A DNA stretch of 64,000 bases. Origin: Rhizobium herbae (lineage in GTDB: Bacteria; Pseudomonadota; Alphaproteobacteria; Rhizobiales; Rhizobiaceae). This document shows, in pieces, positions 18,043 through 29,350 of this stretch. The notes beneath the pieces were generated by a model. The model had not been told where the DNA came from. It made no database searches and saw nothing but the letters and a program-made list of their open reading frames with translations. Position 1 is the first letter of the stretch. Each line of letters starts with the position of its first letter. Made by a program: the position numbers and the translations under genes. The DNA is taken from NCBI RefSeq assembly GCF_019511375.1, contig NZ_JAEUAO010000004.1:415377-479376 (forward strand), written 5' to 3'.

Positions 18043-18600
18043 ACCTCTTTCTGGAAAAGCGGGAGGGTGCTGCCGTTTTTTGGACCTATTCGCCGATCCG
18101 ACAGATCGCCTCGTCATCTGAATCCCCCCGCAAAGCCGTGCACGACGCGTGCCGCAGCCTCCCATTGTGCGGTCGCGCCGGGTAAGAGGTTAACGTCAGC
18201 ATCTGACTGTGGCCGAAACGCTGCAGCCATTGATTTCAGAAGATGCTAATGCTGGTTTGTGAATGCGGCGCGACCTGATCCACCCCGCGCGTTAGTTTTG
18301 CGGGGTGGTGCGTCCCCCGGACGTCGGGCCGGCGTCGCCGCGACATCGGTCCAGCGGCAGTGCTGTGCTCCGGCGCCTGAGATCCTCCCGTTCCAAGCTC
18401 GGCGTCCCGCCGTCGATACGCCTTTCCGCTGTGGAAAGACGGTGGATATCCTGTGGACAACTTTTCAGATTGGCGGCTGCATCGCCGCTTCTGTTCCTAT
18501 TATGTTCCTGTGGTTGAGCAGGTCAAGGGCCGCGTCGCGGAACCTATTTTTCGTGATTTCGTTAGTCTTTATCGAGAACGATCGAGTGCAGGAGGAAGTT
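18043..18600. other. Intergenic region with one inverted repeat
   Basis: 558 bp without a supported gene. A 9-bp perfect inverted repeat (CCACCCCGC at 18280-18288 with GCGGGGTGG at 18300-18308, 11-nt loop) lacks a T-tract, so it is only a possible terminator. The last 60 bp should hold the promoter of the secreted protein gene that follows. Confidence 0.5.
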
Positions 18601-18936
18601 ATGACAAGAGTGGTTGATAAGCGTCTCGCTGCGGCATTGGTTGTTGCGGGTGTCCTGACCGCGCTGCCGTCTGCTCCGCTGGCGCAAGGGTTGGACCTGT
18701 ACATTGGACCGGGCGGCCCTGACGTGGAATACCGAGAGCCATATCGCAGGGACTATGAATGGCGGGGCGGCTGCAGCCAACGACAAGCCCTCCGCCGCGC
18801 CTACAGGCTGGGAATGCGCGATCCCGCTGTGACGTCCATCGGACGCCGGCAGATCGTCGTTGACGGCATCGGCCGTCGCGGTGAATACACGACCCTGCGT
18901 CTTGCCAATCGTGAAGGGTGCCCGCGCATCGGATGA
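18601..18936 (+). CDS. Small secreted protein of unknown function
   Basis: 111 residues. A clear Sec signal peptide (charged MTRVVDKR, hydrophobic core to residue 22, cleavage near LAQG) precedes a mature domain of about 80 residues with a basic, Gly-rich opening (VEYREPYRRDYEWRGG) and two cysteines, C57-like in GGCSQRQALRRAYRLG and one near the C-terminus in REGCPRI, likely to form a disulfide. The pattern CS-x-R-x-ALRRA-x-RLG-x-RDP...GR is one I associate with small rhizobial periplasmic proteins. The start ATG follows an AGGAGGAAG ribosome-binding site. No function can be assigned. Confidence 0.8.
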   Translation: MTRVVDKRLAAALVVAGVLTALPSAPLAQGLDLYIGPGGPDVEYREPYRRDYEWRGGCSQRQALRRAYRLGMRDPAVTSIGRRQIVVDGIGRRGEYTTLRLANREGCPRIG

Positions 18937-19381
18937 CCCTCGGGCACAAACCCCGGTCGGTAACAGGGCTTGGAAAGAGTTGGGCGGGGCCAGCGCGAAA
19001 AACACCACCGGAAGCGCTGACCCCTATGGCCGTAGCCGACTCGCTCAGCTTACTATCTTCCGGTTGCAGCAAGCAATGCGGCAGAGGTGTTAGGCACTAA
19101 TGCTTTAGAGTGATGAACAACGCCGACGACCGATGGAAACGCGTCGGCGGCGGTTGTATGCTGGTCGAATAGCATCGGTTATTACAGCGAAAGCGCTCTT
19201 GACGCGTGGTCCGCAGCCGACCTCCAGGGAATGCTGCCGGACGATCGGAGCGAAAAATCCCATTTGCGCATGTTGCCTCCTCGCAGGGTTGGTGTGAAAG
19301 TCGAAGCTTACCCAGGCCGTCGACCGCAAGAGATCAAGCCGCGGGCAAGCCAACCAACTGAGCAGCACGGAGGAGTTTCCT
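18937..19381. other. Intergenic region
   Basis: 445 bp with no supported gene. It contains an 8-bp inverted repeat (CGCCGACG 19121-19128 with CGTCGGCG 19142-19149). Overlapping open frames on both strands look like chance frames in GC-rich DNA. Confidence 0.45.
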
Positions 19382-19675
19382 GTGGGCAGGACATTGGCAC
19401 TCTTGGTTTGGCTTTGCCTGAGCGTGCCGGCATGGTCGCACGATATCTACGAAGTCGCCTGCTGCGCCGGACGCGATTGCAAGCCGATAGCGGCAAGCGA
19501 CGTGACGCCGACCAAGAAGGGATGGCTGGTGCGGACGACCGGCGAGATCATCAGTTACAATACCTGGCCCCTCAAGCGCTCCCCCGACGGCCAGTTCCAC
19601 CGTTGTGCCGCCTTCAACGATTTCGGCCCCAAGGGCCGGACCAAGTGCCTCTATGTACCGGACATGGGGGAATGA
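19382..19675 (+). CDS. Small secreted cysteine-rich protein of unknown function
   Basis: 97 residues from a GTG start with GGAGG about ten bases upstream. Signal peptide at residues 1-19 (cleavage near AWS-HD). The mature protein opens HDIYEVACCAGRDCKP, a CC-x3-DC motif seen in small rhizobial and phage-associated periplasmic proteins, and has two later cysteines (HRCAAF, TKCLYV), so at least two disulfides are likely. Function unknown. It belongs to the accessory block right of the tRNA-Leu. Confidence 0.75.
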   Translation: MGRTLALLVWLCLSVPAWSHDIYEVACCAGRDCKPIAASDVTPTKKGWLVRTTGEIISYNTWPLKRSPDGQFHRCAAFNDFGPKGRTKCLYVPDMGE

Positions 19676-19916
19676 CGGCATCTAGGCTCGTATCCGGCAT
19701 TGGCTGATGCGCGCAGAGCGCAACTTGCTTAATCGATATGCAATCTTGCGTTGTTCCTGCAGTGGATAGTGCAGACCGTTTGCCCCAATTCAGCACAGGT
19801 CCTGCAGGCTGTTAACCGCCACTCTGCATCGTGATTGCAAAAATTCTTATGGACGCTCAGTCTGAAGCAGGTCAGCCCCAATCGGCACATCCCTAATCGG
19901 CACATGGAGATCGAAT

Positions 19917-20141
19917 ATGTCCCAGTCTGTTACGTCCGCCGGCGGTCTCGAGGATGTCGAAGCGCTGTCCGGCGCCCTGTTCTCCTGGTGTGCGGAACGA
20001 AGCATTCGCCTGCGCAGTCAGGAGGGTGTCAGCGCCGCCGGTGCTGTGATCGAGCTATTTTTTGCGGGGTACACCACCCAGGATGAACTGCTCGGGGCCC
20101 TCAGCGATCGCCTCAGCCGCGAGGCGATCTTTGCTTCGTAA
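19917..20141 (+). CDS. Hypothetical protein, 74 residues
   Basis: Predicted small soluble, mostly helical acidic protein with a ribosome-binding site (GGAG about 9 bases upstream). It contains ALFSWCAERSIRL and IELFFAGYTTQDELL, which look like amphipathic helices. I do not recognise the family. Good codon use and a proper start make a real gene plausible. Confidence 0.55.
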   Translation: MSQSVTSAGGLEDVEALSGALFSWCAERSIRLRSQEGVSAAGAVIELFFAGYTTQDELLGALSDRLSREAIFAS

Positions 20142-20173
20142 GACTGCTCTTGGCCGCAGCCGGCCGGCACGCG

Positions 20174-21487
20174 TCAGATGATGAAGAAGTCGGCGGCCGT
20201 CAGGGCAAGGTTCTTGCTGATCGTCGCAAAAAGCACGGAGCCTCCGGCGGCACTGCCGTTGCTGTCATAAAACAGTTTTCCGGTATCGGTCTCGTAGATG
20301 ATGCGGTCGGACCCATCATGGGCAACGCCCGCCGCGCTTTTGTAGAATTGCGCCGATGTCAGCGTCCGAGTACCGGAAATCTGCGTGAAGATCGCATTGT
20401 CGAGGCGCATCGTGTCGTCAATGACGTTGAAATCCACGATCTTGTCGACGTTTGTAAATTTGTTAAGCGTGGTGTTGAAGAGGAAGGTATCCCTGCCGCC
20501 TTCTCCGAGCAACATATCCTTGCCCAGTCCACCGGCGAGCAAGTCGTTGCCGCCGCCTGCCCTGAGGATATTCGCGACCGAATTGCCTGTCAGCTTGTCT
20601 GCCGCACCGCCGGTGCGCACGTTCTCGATGCTGGTCAGCGTGTCGATCTTTCCGAAGCCGTCGATCGCCTTGCCGGTCTGGAGATTGACGGTCACGTTGC
20701 CTGTGCCGCCGCGCCGGTCGTCGCGATGATACAGGGCCACGTCGGAACCGAGGCCGCCGTTGATCTTGTCGGCGCCGCCAAGCCCCATGAATGATTCACT
20801 GACGCCGGAGCCTTTGAATATATCGGCGAACTGGGTTCCGCGAAACTGTTCGAACTCGGTGACCGTTTCGCTGTTGCCCCAGGGGTCGATGACCGTCTTG
20901 GCGGTTGCATCCAGATTGATGCCGCGGAAGGCTGAAGGCGTAAAGTAGGCATCGTCGAAATTGAGCGTATCGAAACTGCCGCCGTTGCCGTCATAGGTGT
21001 CCTTGCCTTCGCCGCCACAGACGAAATCGTTGCCGGAACCGCCGATGAACTTGTCGTTGCCGCCATATCCGTAGAGGTCCTGGTTGCCGGCACTGCCTTT
21101 CAGAATGTCGTTTCCATTCATCAGCAGCCGTGCGATCCCGTTTTGGCTGAGGGTATCGACGGCATCGTCGAAGGCCGCGAGCAGGATATTCAAGCCCGTC
21201 AGCGTCTGCATCTTTGTCGTGCCGTCGTTGAGATAGATCTCGATGGCGGTAATCGTTCCGCCGATCGGGTCCTCCGAGGAATCAAAGGTGAAACCGGTGC
21301 CGACCAGTTTCAGTTTCAATCCGTTCGTCAGGTTGTACCAGATGTCTGTCGATGTCGTGGCGGTGCGGACAGCCTCATTGGCTTTGACGATCTCCTCGAA
21401 AAACGGCATGTAGTCGAATCCCGGCAGGGGCGGGAGGTAATGGTCCGGATTTACGCCGCCGGGAAAAAAGGATGTAAAAGTCGCCAC
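20174..21487 (-). CDS. RTX-type calcium-binding secreted protein
   Basis: 437 residues. An N-terminal domain of about 150 residues is followed by hemolysin-type nonapeptide repeats (GGxGxDxUx), clearest around GYGGNDKFIGGSGNDFV, GGLGSDVALY and GGGNDLLAGGLGKDMLLG. The C-terminus, AADFFII, is like the uncleaved type I secretion signal of RTX proteins (hydrophobic end). The start is a GTG at 21487, behind GGGAGGAT; a TTG 18 bp upstream is less likely. No HlyB/HlyD/TolC genes adjoin it, so it would use a transporter encoded elsewhere. The N-terminal domain has no catalytic motif that I recognise; adhesion or a structural surface role is inference. Confidence 0.88.
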   Translation of the reverse strand: MATFTSFFPGGVNPDHYLPPLPGFDYMPFFEEIVKANEAVRTATTSTDIWYNLTNGLKLKLVGTGFTFDSSEDPIGGTITAIEIYLNDGTTKMQTLTGLNILLAAFDDAVDTLSQNGIARLLMNGNDILKGSAGNQDLYGYGGNDKFIGGSGNDFVCGGEGKDTYDGNGGSFDTLNFDDAYFTPSAFRGINLDATAKTVIDPWGNSETVTEFEQFRGTQFADIFKGSGVSESFMGLGGADKINGGLGSDVALYHRDDRRGGTGNVTVNLQTGKAIDGFGKIDTLTSIENVRTGGAADKLTGNSVANILRAGGGNDLLAGGLGKDMLLGEGGRDTFLFNTTLNKFTNVDKIVDFNVIDDTMRLDNAIFTQISGTRTLTSAQFYKSAAGVAHDGSDRIIYETDTGKLFYDSNGSAAGGSVLFATISKNLALTAADFFII

Positions 21488-21648
21488 GCAAATATCCTCC
21501 CGCAAATTTGAATAAATTACCTAAATTAGTATTTTAGAATGTAATCGCGGTAAAGTCGCAAACCGGCGGCGGACGCTACGTCCAGAGTTGAAGTCTCTCC
21601 CACAGAAGTGTTAGTTGCACTGCAACAACACCTCTTTCCGGCGGGTTC

Positions 21649-23277
21649 ATGCTTCCGATCTGCGATACCTACGAGAACCTGCGGCGGGACTTCCGCTGGC
21701 AGATTCCCGAAAAATTCAATATCGGCACCGCCGTCAGCGATGCCTGGGCAGCGCGCGAGCCGGAACGGGTCTGTCTTCAGCATTTCAGCCCCGAGGGGGC
21801 GCATCTGTCGCTGACCTACGGCACCTTTGCTGCCCGGTCTTCCTCATTCGCCCATGGTCTGCGGGCAGAGGGCATCCTGCCGGGAGACCGGGTCGCGATC
21901 CTTTTGCCGCAGAGCTTCGAAACGGCGATCGCCCACGTCGGTATCTACAAGCTCGGCGCCATTGCCCTGCCGCTGGCGCTGCTGTTCGGGATCGAAGCGC
22001 TGGAATATCGGCTGCGTGACGCAGGTGCCGCGGCCGTCGTCACCAATCGTTTCGGCCTGGAAAAGATCGCGGCCATCCGCGCGCAGTTGCCGGATCTGAA
22101 ATGCGTCGTGCTTGTCGATGGCGAAGCGCCGGCAACCATCGCCTTTGCCGCGCTGGCGGAAGGCCACGCTCCGGTTTTTGTTGCCGCCGAGACGACGCCG
22201 GACGATCCGGCGATGATGATCTACACATCCGGCACGACCGGGCCGCCGAAGGGCGCGCTTCACGGCCATCGCGTCCTGCTTGGCCATATTCCCGGCTTCC
22301 AGTTCCATCACGCCTTCCTGCCGCAACCGGGCGATCGGATGTGGACGCCGGCCGACTGGGCCTGGGCGGGCGGGCTGTTGAACGCGCTGCTGCCGTCGCT
22401 GCTGCTCGGCGTTCCCGTCGTGTCATCGCCCGGGCAGAAATTCGATCCGCACATGGCTTTCCGCATTCTGGAGGAAATGGAGGTGCGCAACGCCTTCATC
22501 CCGCCAACGGCCCTGCGGCTGATGAAGTCGGTCGAAAATCCCCGCTCTCTCTACCGGCTCAACCTGCGCACCATCGGCTCGGCCGGGGAATCGCTCGGGC
22601 GCGAAACCTTTGAGCAGGCAAGCGAGGCCTTCGGCGTTCCCGTCAACGAGTTCTACGGCCAGACCGAATGCAACATCGTCCTGTCGTCGGCTGCCAATCT
22701 CGGCGTGCTGAAACCCGGCTCGATGGGCAAGGCCGCACCGGGTCATGAGGTGGCAATCATCGACGCCGAGGGAAGGGAGCTTCCCGCCGGCACCGTCGGC
22801 CAGGTCGCGGTGCGCCGGCCCGATCCGGTGATGTTTCTCGGTTACTGGCGCAATGAGGCGGCGACGGCGCAAAAATTCATCGGTGACTGGATGACGACCG
22901 GCGATCAGGGTGTTCAGGATGCCGAAGGCTACATCACCTTCTTCGGGCGCGATGACGACGTCATCACCTCGTCAGGCTACCGCATCGGTCCAGGCGAGAT
23001 CGAGGACTGTCTGGCCGGTCATCCCGCCGTCCAGCTTGCAGCGGCGATCGGCAAGCCCGACCCGGTTCGCACCGAAATCGTCAAGGCCTATGTGGTGCTG
23101 AAGCCGGGGTATGCCGCAGGCGCCGAGCTTGCCGCCGAGATCCGCGACTGGGTCAAGATGCGGCTGTCGATGCACGAATATCCGCGCGAGATCGAATTCC
23201 TCGACAGCCTGCCGCTGACGACCTCCGGCAAGGTCATCCGCCGCATCCTGCGCGACAGGGCAATTGCGCAGGCGTGA
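21649..23277 (+). CDS. Acyl-CoA synthetase (AMP-forming, acetyl/medium-chain type)
   Basis: 542 residues of the ANL superfamily. Activates a carboxylic acid with ATP and CoA. The P-loop YTSGTTGPPKG is at 192-202, with WTPADWAWAGGL and FYGQTECN (motif II) and TTGDQGVQDAEGYITFFGRDDD (motif III) further on; the catalytic lysine is K528 in TTSGKVIRR. Similarity of layout is closest to medium-chain acyl-CoA synthetases (ACSM) rather than to Acs. The start has only a weak ribosome-binding site. It ends one base before the convergent GNAT gene. Confidence 0.9.
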   Translation: MLPICDTYENLRRDFRWQIPEKFNIGTAVSDAWAAREPERVCLQHFSPEGAHLSLTYGTFAARSSSFAHGLRAEGILPGDRVAILLPQSFETAIAHVGIYKLGAIALPLALLFGIEALEYRLRDAGAAAVVTNRFGLEKIAAIRAQLPDLKCVVLVDGEAPATIAFAALAEGHAPVFVAAETTPDDPAMMIYTSGTTGPPKGALHGHRVLLGHIPGFQFHHAFLPQPGDRMWTPADWAWAGGLLNALLPSLLLGVPVVSSPGQKFDPHMAFRILEEMEVRNAFIPPTALRLMKSVENPRSLYRLNLRTIGSAGESLGRETFEQASEAFGVPVNEFYGQTECNIVLSSAANLGVLKPGSMGKAAPGHEVAIIDAEGRELPAGTVGQVAVRRPDPVMFLGYWRNEAATAQKFIGDWMTTGDQGVQDAEGYITFFGRDDDVITSSGYRIGPGEIEDCLAGHPAVQLAAAIGKPDPVRTEIVKAYVVLKPGYAAGAELAAEIRDWVKMRLSMHEYPREIEFLDSLPLTTSGKVIRRILRDRAIAQA

Positions 23278-24564
23278 TCATTTCGAGCGCCGGGGCGTCA
23301 GTGCCCTGATCTTGTCGCGCAGCAACCGCGCCATGTTGCGGGTGTTGCGATAGAGGTGGAGCTGGGCGGCGACCTGGCGCACATCGCGGTCCCGGTTCTG
23401 GGCAAGACCGATCACCAGCGTGCCCATCTCATCCCGTTCCTCCCAGAAGCGGCTCATCACGGCATGATCCGGCGTCGCGCAGCTATCCGAACGCACGATG
23501 TTGGCATCGTCGAGATGCCATTCCGTCAGCTCGGCCATGAGCAGCTTGCCGGGCGAATATTTCGCATAGCGTTCGTCATAGGCCGTCTTCCAGGTATAGG
23601 CGTCGCCGGCCATCATGAACACGACCATCGACGCAATCGCCTGCCCGTCGAGGTCGAGCGTGTGGATGCGCACGCTGTCGGCTTCGGCCAGGTTGGTGAT
23701 CGCCTCGCGGGCGAAGGCCGAGCGGTAGCGGTCGAGCACCATGGCGGTGCCCTGGCGGCCCTTCCAGCCGCTCGCTTCCAATGCCAGAAACTCCTCCATC
23801 CGCAGACGGATGTCGGCCGGCTGGCGGGCGACATTGTAGGACACGCTGCCGAGGGCTTCCAGGCGATTCCACTGGCGGCGCAACTCGCGGAAATGCGACG
23901 GGCTGATCGCGTGCCGCAGGTAGCTCTCGCCGTCCTCCAGGCTTTCCAGCATTGGCCGGGTAAAGGTGTCGGTAACGGTCAGCGGCAGATTCCGGCCGAT
24001 GGCGACGGCGCGGGCGAGCTGGGCGAACTTGCCCATCAGGCGCACGTCGGGAAGCACGAGCACGCCGGGCAGGCCGGCCGAAGGGCTGGCAAAAGCCTCG
24101 TAGAGATTGTCGATGGTTTCTGCCGCGCCTTCGGCATCGAGCAGCGGCACGCCGAGCGGACCGAACGGGTTGGACCAGGCGCGGATGATCGGCGCGCCGA
24201 TCGAGAACCCCGGCTTTTCGATCGAGAACGGCATCAGGAAGCGGATGCGGCTGCGGCGCTCGTCGTTGTCACGGATCAGGGCCAGGCGGATGATGCGGTC
24301 TTCCAGGCGCGGCATGGCGGGCGCCAGGAAGCGGCCGGTAAAGAAGACGTTCGGCTCCAGCGCCCGGTTGGAGAGGAAATCGAGTTCCGCCTGCAGTTCG
24401 TAGCCCTGGCGTGCCGGATAGAGGCAGAGCTGCCGGCCGGGGCGGCCGATGTCGATCGTGTTTTCAGCGATCGGGCGATCGGGCGCCGGCGGAACCAGGC
24501 CGCCGAGAATACGCGCCGACCGGCTGTTGGCATCGTCGGGTATGTGCGTGTTGCCGCCGGTCAT
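23278..24564 (-). CDS. CelD/BioF2-like GNAT family acetyltransferase
   Basis: 428 residues. Two GNAT-like halves; the second (about 230-400) matches the Acetyltransf_6 (CelD/FemAB-like) domain with FRELRRQWNRLEALG, LALEASGWKGRQGTAM, a central RIHTLDLDGQAIASMVVF and TYTWKTAYDERYAKYSPGKLLM. Such proteins are linked to exopolysaccharide and cell-envelope synthesis in rhizobia. It overlaps the flippase gene by 4 bp (ATGA), so the two are co-translated. It converges on the acyl-CoA synthetase gene. Confidence 0.88.
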   Translation of the reverse strand: MTGGNTHIPDDANSRSARILGGLVPPAPDRPIAENTIDIGRPGRQLCLYPARQGYELQAELDFLSNRALEPNVFFTGRFLAPAMPRLEDRIIRLALIRDNDERRSRIRFLMPFSIEKPGFSIGAPIIRAWSNPFGPLGVPLLDAEGAAETIDNLYEAFASPSAGLPGVLVLPDVRLMGKFAQLARAVAIGRNLPLTVTDTFTRPMLESLEDGESYLRHAISPSHFRELRRQWNRLEALGSVSYNVARQPADIRLRMEEFLALEASGWKGRQGTAMVLDRYRSAFAREAITNLAEADSVRIHTLDLDGQAIASMVVFMMAGDAYTWKTAYDERYAKYSPGKLLMAELTEWHLDDANIVRSDSCATPDHAVMSRFWEERDEMGTLVIGLAQNRDRDVRQVAAQLHLYRNTRNMARLLRDKIRALTPRRSK

Positions 24565-25982
24565 GGTGGGGTGGCCTCTCCTTTGATGTGTCTGGTGTGC
24601 GGGTCGGCGAAGGCGAAGAGAACGATGCCGAAGGTGCGGCGAACGGCGACATGAAGAAGGATGGCCTCGACCACCATTGCGCCGGTCGTCGCAAAGGCCG
24701 CGCCTGTCAGGCCGAACATTGGAATCAAAGTGACGTTGAGCAGCAAGTTGGCAACGAGGGCGCCGGCATAAAGGGCGACGCACAGCGTCTGCCGGCCAGC
24801 CATGGTGAGCAGGGCTTCGGCGGGACCGACCAGCGCCTTGGCCATGATGCCGGCAAACAGGATCGCCATCAGCGGATAGCCTGAAACGAAACTTGGGCCG
24901 AACAGGGACAGCAGAAAGGTGCCGCAAAGAAGGACGAGACTGCCGACGCAGAGGGACGGCCAGAACGACCATTTGGCGCTTTCGACGGCGATGACAGCCA
25001 ATTGCTGGCGGTCCGGACTGGCCATGGCGGCCGAAAAACGGGGGGCGGCGGCGGCTTTCACGGAAAACATGACGAAATGCACCAGCGCCATCGTCTTTGC
25101 CGCAGCAAAATAGATCGCGACGCTTTCCGGATCGAGATAGAGGCCGACGATGACGACGTCGGAATTGGTCAGCATGAAGCCGAACCCCTCGATCAGGAAG
25201 ATCGGCACGGCGACGCGGATCCAGGTGGCGAATTCGATCCGGCGCGGCCCCGTGAGGTAGCGCCGGCGCAGCCGAAAGGTGAGGATGAAGAACTGGGTGG
25301 CGCTGGTGAGATAGGTGGCGGCCATGGCAGCGATCATCGCGGTCTGCGCGGTGTGCGGCTCGCCGATCGCCACGGCAAGCAGCATGAAGCCGAGGATGAG
25401 CACCGGCCGGATGATATAGGTTGGGCTCAGCGCCGAAACCGCCCAGCTGTGGGCGCGCGACGTCCCGTCCATCACATCGCCGAGCGCGATCATCGGCAGT
25501 GTGAAGATGCCGAGATAAAGCGGTACCAGATAGTAGCCGTCGATACGGTGGCCGAACAGCCAGAGCCCGCCAATGCCGACGACCGCAAGCGCCGTCGCCG
25601 AGACCAGGGCAAAGATACGCACCGTCGTCGTCAGCCCGCGGATTTCCGCCAGTGCGCCTCGGGCGTGGTATTGCGGCAGGAAGCGGATGATTGCCGTATG
25701 GAATCCGAGGCAGGAGAGATTGCCGAACAGCACGACCAGGACCCAGACGAAGACGAAGATGCCGTATTCGAAGTCGCCCATGACGCGGGCGAGGATGATC
25801 TGCGAGACGAAGGCGATGGCTGCGCTGACGACGCGGATGGCAAAGGCGACGAGCGCCATGCGCTGGGCAAGATGCTTGGGATCATTGCTCGTCAGGACGG
25901 GTCCGAGCTTTTCAAGCAGCGGCGACAGCCAACTCCGCAATGCGGGCGGCAATATTCGTCCGGCCGTTTGACACGCTGCCAT
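24561..25982 (-). CDS. Polysaccharide flippase (Wzx/MVF-like, MATE-superfamily)
   Basis: 473 residues with about 12-14 membrane helices. Polysaccharide biosynthesis/export protein of the MOP superfamily: RVVSAAIAFVSQIILARVMGDFEYGIFVF near the N-terminus matches the conserved first helix pair. It probably flips a lipid-linked glycan across the inner membrane; the partner GNAT protein encoded next to it may decorate it. The ATG at 25982 is preferred over a TTG two codons upstream. Between its start and secA lies a 420-bp gap with tandem terminators of secA. Confidence 0.88.
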   Translation of the reverse strand: MAACQTAGRILPPALRSWLSPLLEKLGPVLTSNDPKHLAQRMALVAFAIRVVSAAIAFVSQIILARVMGDFEYGIFVFVWVLVVLFGNLSCLGFHTAIIRFLPQYHARGALAEIRGLTTTVRIFALVSATALAVVGIGGLWLFGHRIDGYYLVPLYLGIFTLPMIALGDVMDGTSRAHSWAVSALSPTYIIRPVLILGFMLLAVAIGEPHTAQTAMIAAMAATYLTSATQFFILTFRLRRRYLTGPRRIEFATWIRVAVPIFLIEGFGFMLTNSDVVIVGLYLDPESVAIYFAAAKTMALVHFVMFSVKAAAAPRFSAAMASPDRQQLAVIAVESAKWSFWPSLCVGSLVLLCGTFLLSLFGPSFVSGYPLMAILFAGIMAKALVGPAEALLTMAGRQTLCVALYAGALVANLLLNVTLIPMFGLTGAAFATTGAMVVEAILLHVAVRRTFGIVLFAFADPHTRHIKGEATPP

Positions 25983-26268
25983 GAACAAGGGAGTACCCGA
26001 AACTACGCAAAACAGGACGTCAGTCTTGCCAGAACAGCGTTAACAAAGGGTGGAGAACGAGGCAGCAGCCGCGCTGCTGACAACGACAATCGATATGCTA
26101 TTGTAGGTTGCATTCGACGGCACAAGCAGCGTGCGCGAAACCAGCTTGCGCAACCGGCCAGCTAACGCGACCGGGAAGACGGGCTCCCCGGCTGTGGCAA
26201 CGGCCTTGCTGTCGAAACTGGAGGTGATCTATGTGGCAAAAGCCATTTAGCGTCACGCTTATGGTGCG
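25983..26268. other. Intergenic region upstream of the flippase gene
   Basis: About 290 bp between the flippase start and the secA terminators. No gene is supported; it should contain the promoter for the flippase-GNAT pair. Confidence 0.45.
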
Positions 26269-26304
26269 AAAAACCCGGACGGGCTGGTCAATAGCCGTCC
26301 GGGT
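26269..26304 (-). terminator. Intrinsic terminator downstream of secA (second of two)
   Basis: A perfect 10-bp stem (26273-26282 with 26295-26304, ACCCGGACGG) and a 12-nt loop followed on the minus strand by a T-tract (complement of AAAAA 26268-26272). Confidence 0.85.
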
Positions 26305-26322
26305 AAACTTCGTAAAATAAGC

Positions 26323-26354
26323 AATAGGCAGGCGGGATTGCAGTCCCGTCTGCC
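26323..26354 (-). terminator. Intrinsic terminator downstream of secA (first of two)
   Basis: An 11-bp stem with one G-T pair (GGCAGGCGGGA 26327-26337 with 26344-26354) and a T-rich tail on the minus strand. It lies 50 bp after the secA stop; the second hairpin 20 bp further on gives a backup. Confidence 0.75.
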
Positions 26355-26404
26355 ACTCCAGAAATAAACCTTACTGCCCTGCAAATGCAAGCTGGGCACG
26401 GCTC

Positions 26405-29116
<2,712 letters not shown>

Positions 29117-29350
29117 AAGAATGGTCCTTTCCTGTATGTCGCCAACGCGGGGGAATTTCCGCGAAATACTATGAAACGCCCGGAACTGTTCTGGACGCGA
29201 GGTTGCGTGACAGATAAGAGGGGGGTCGAATTATGTCAACGGGAGTTGAGGCGCGCCAAGGCTACAGAACGGCCACAATCTGATGATGTGGAACGTTTTT
29301 CAGGCCGGCCGCGAGCACGGTTCCGGATAGCACAGGTGGAAGGTACGAGG

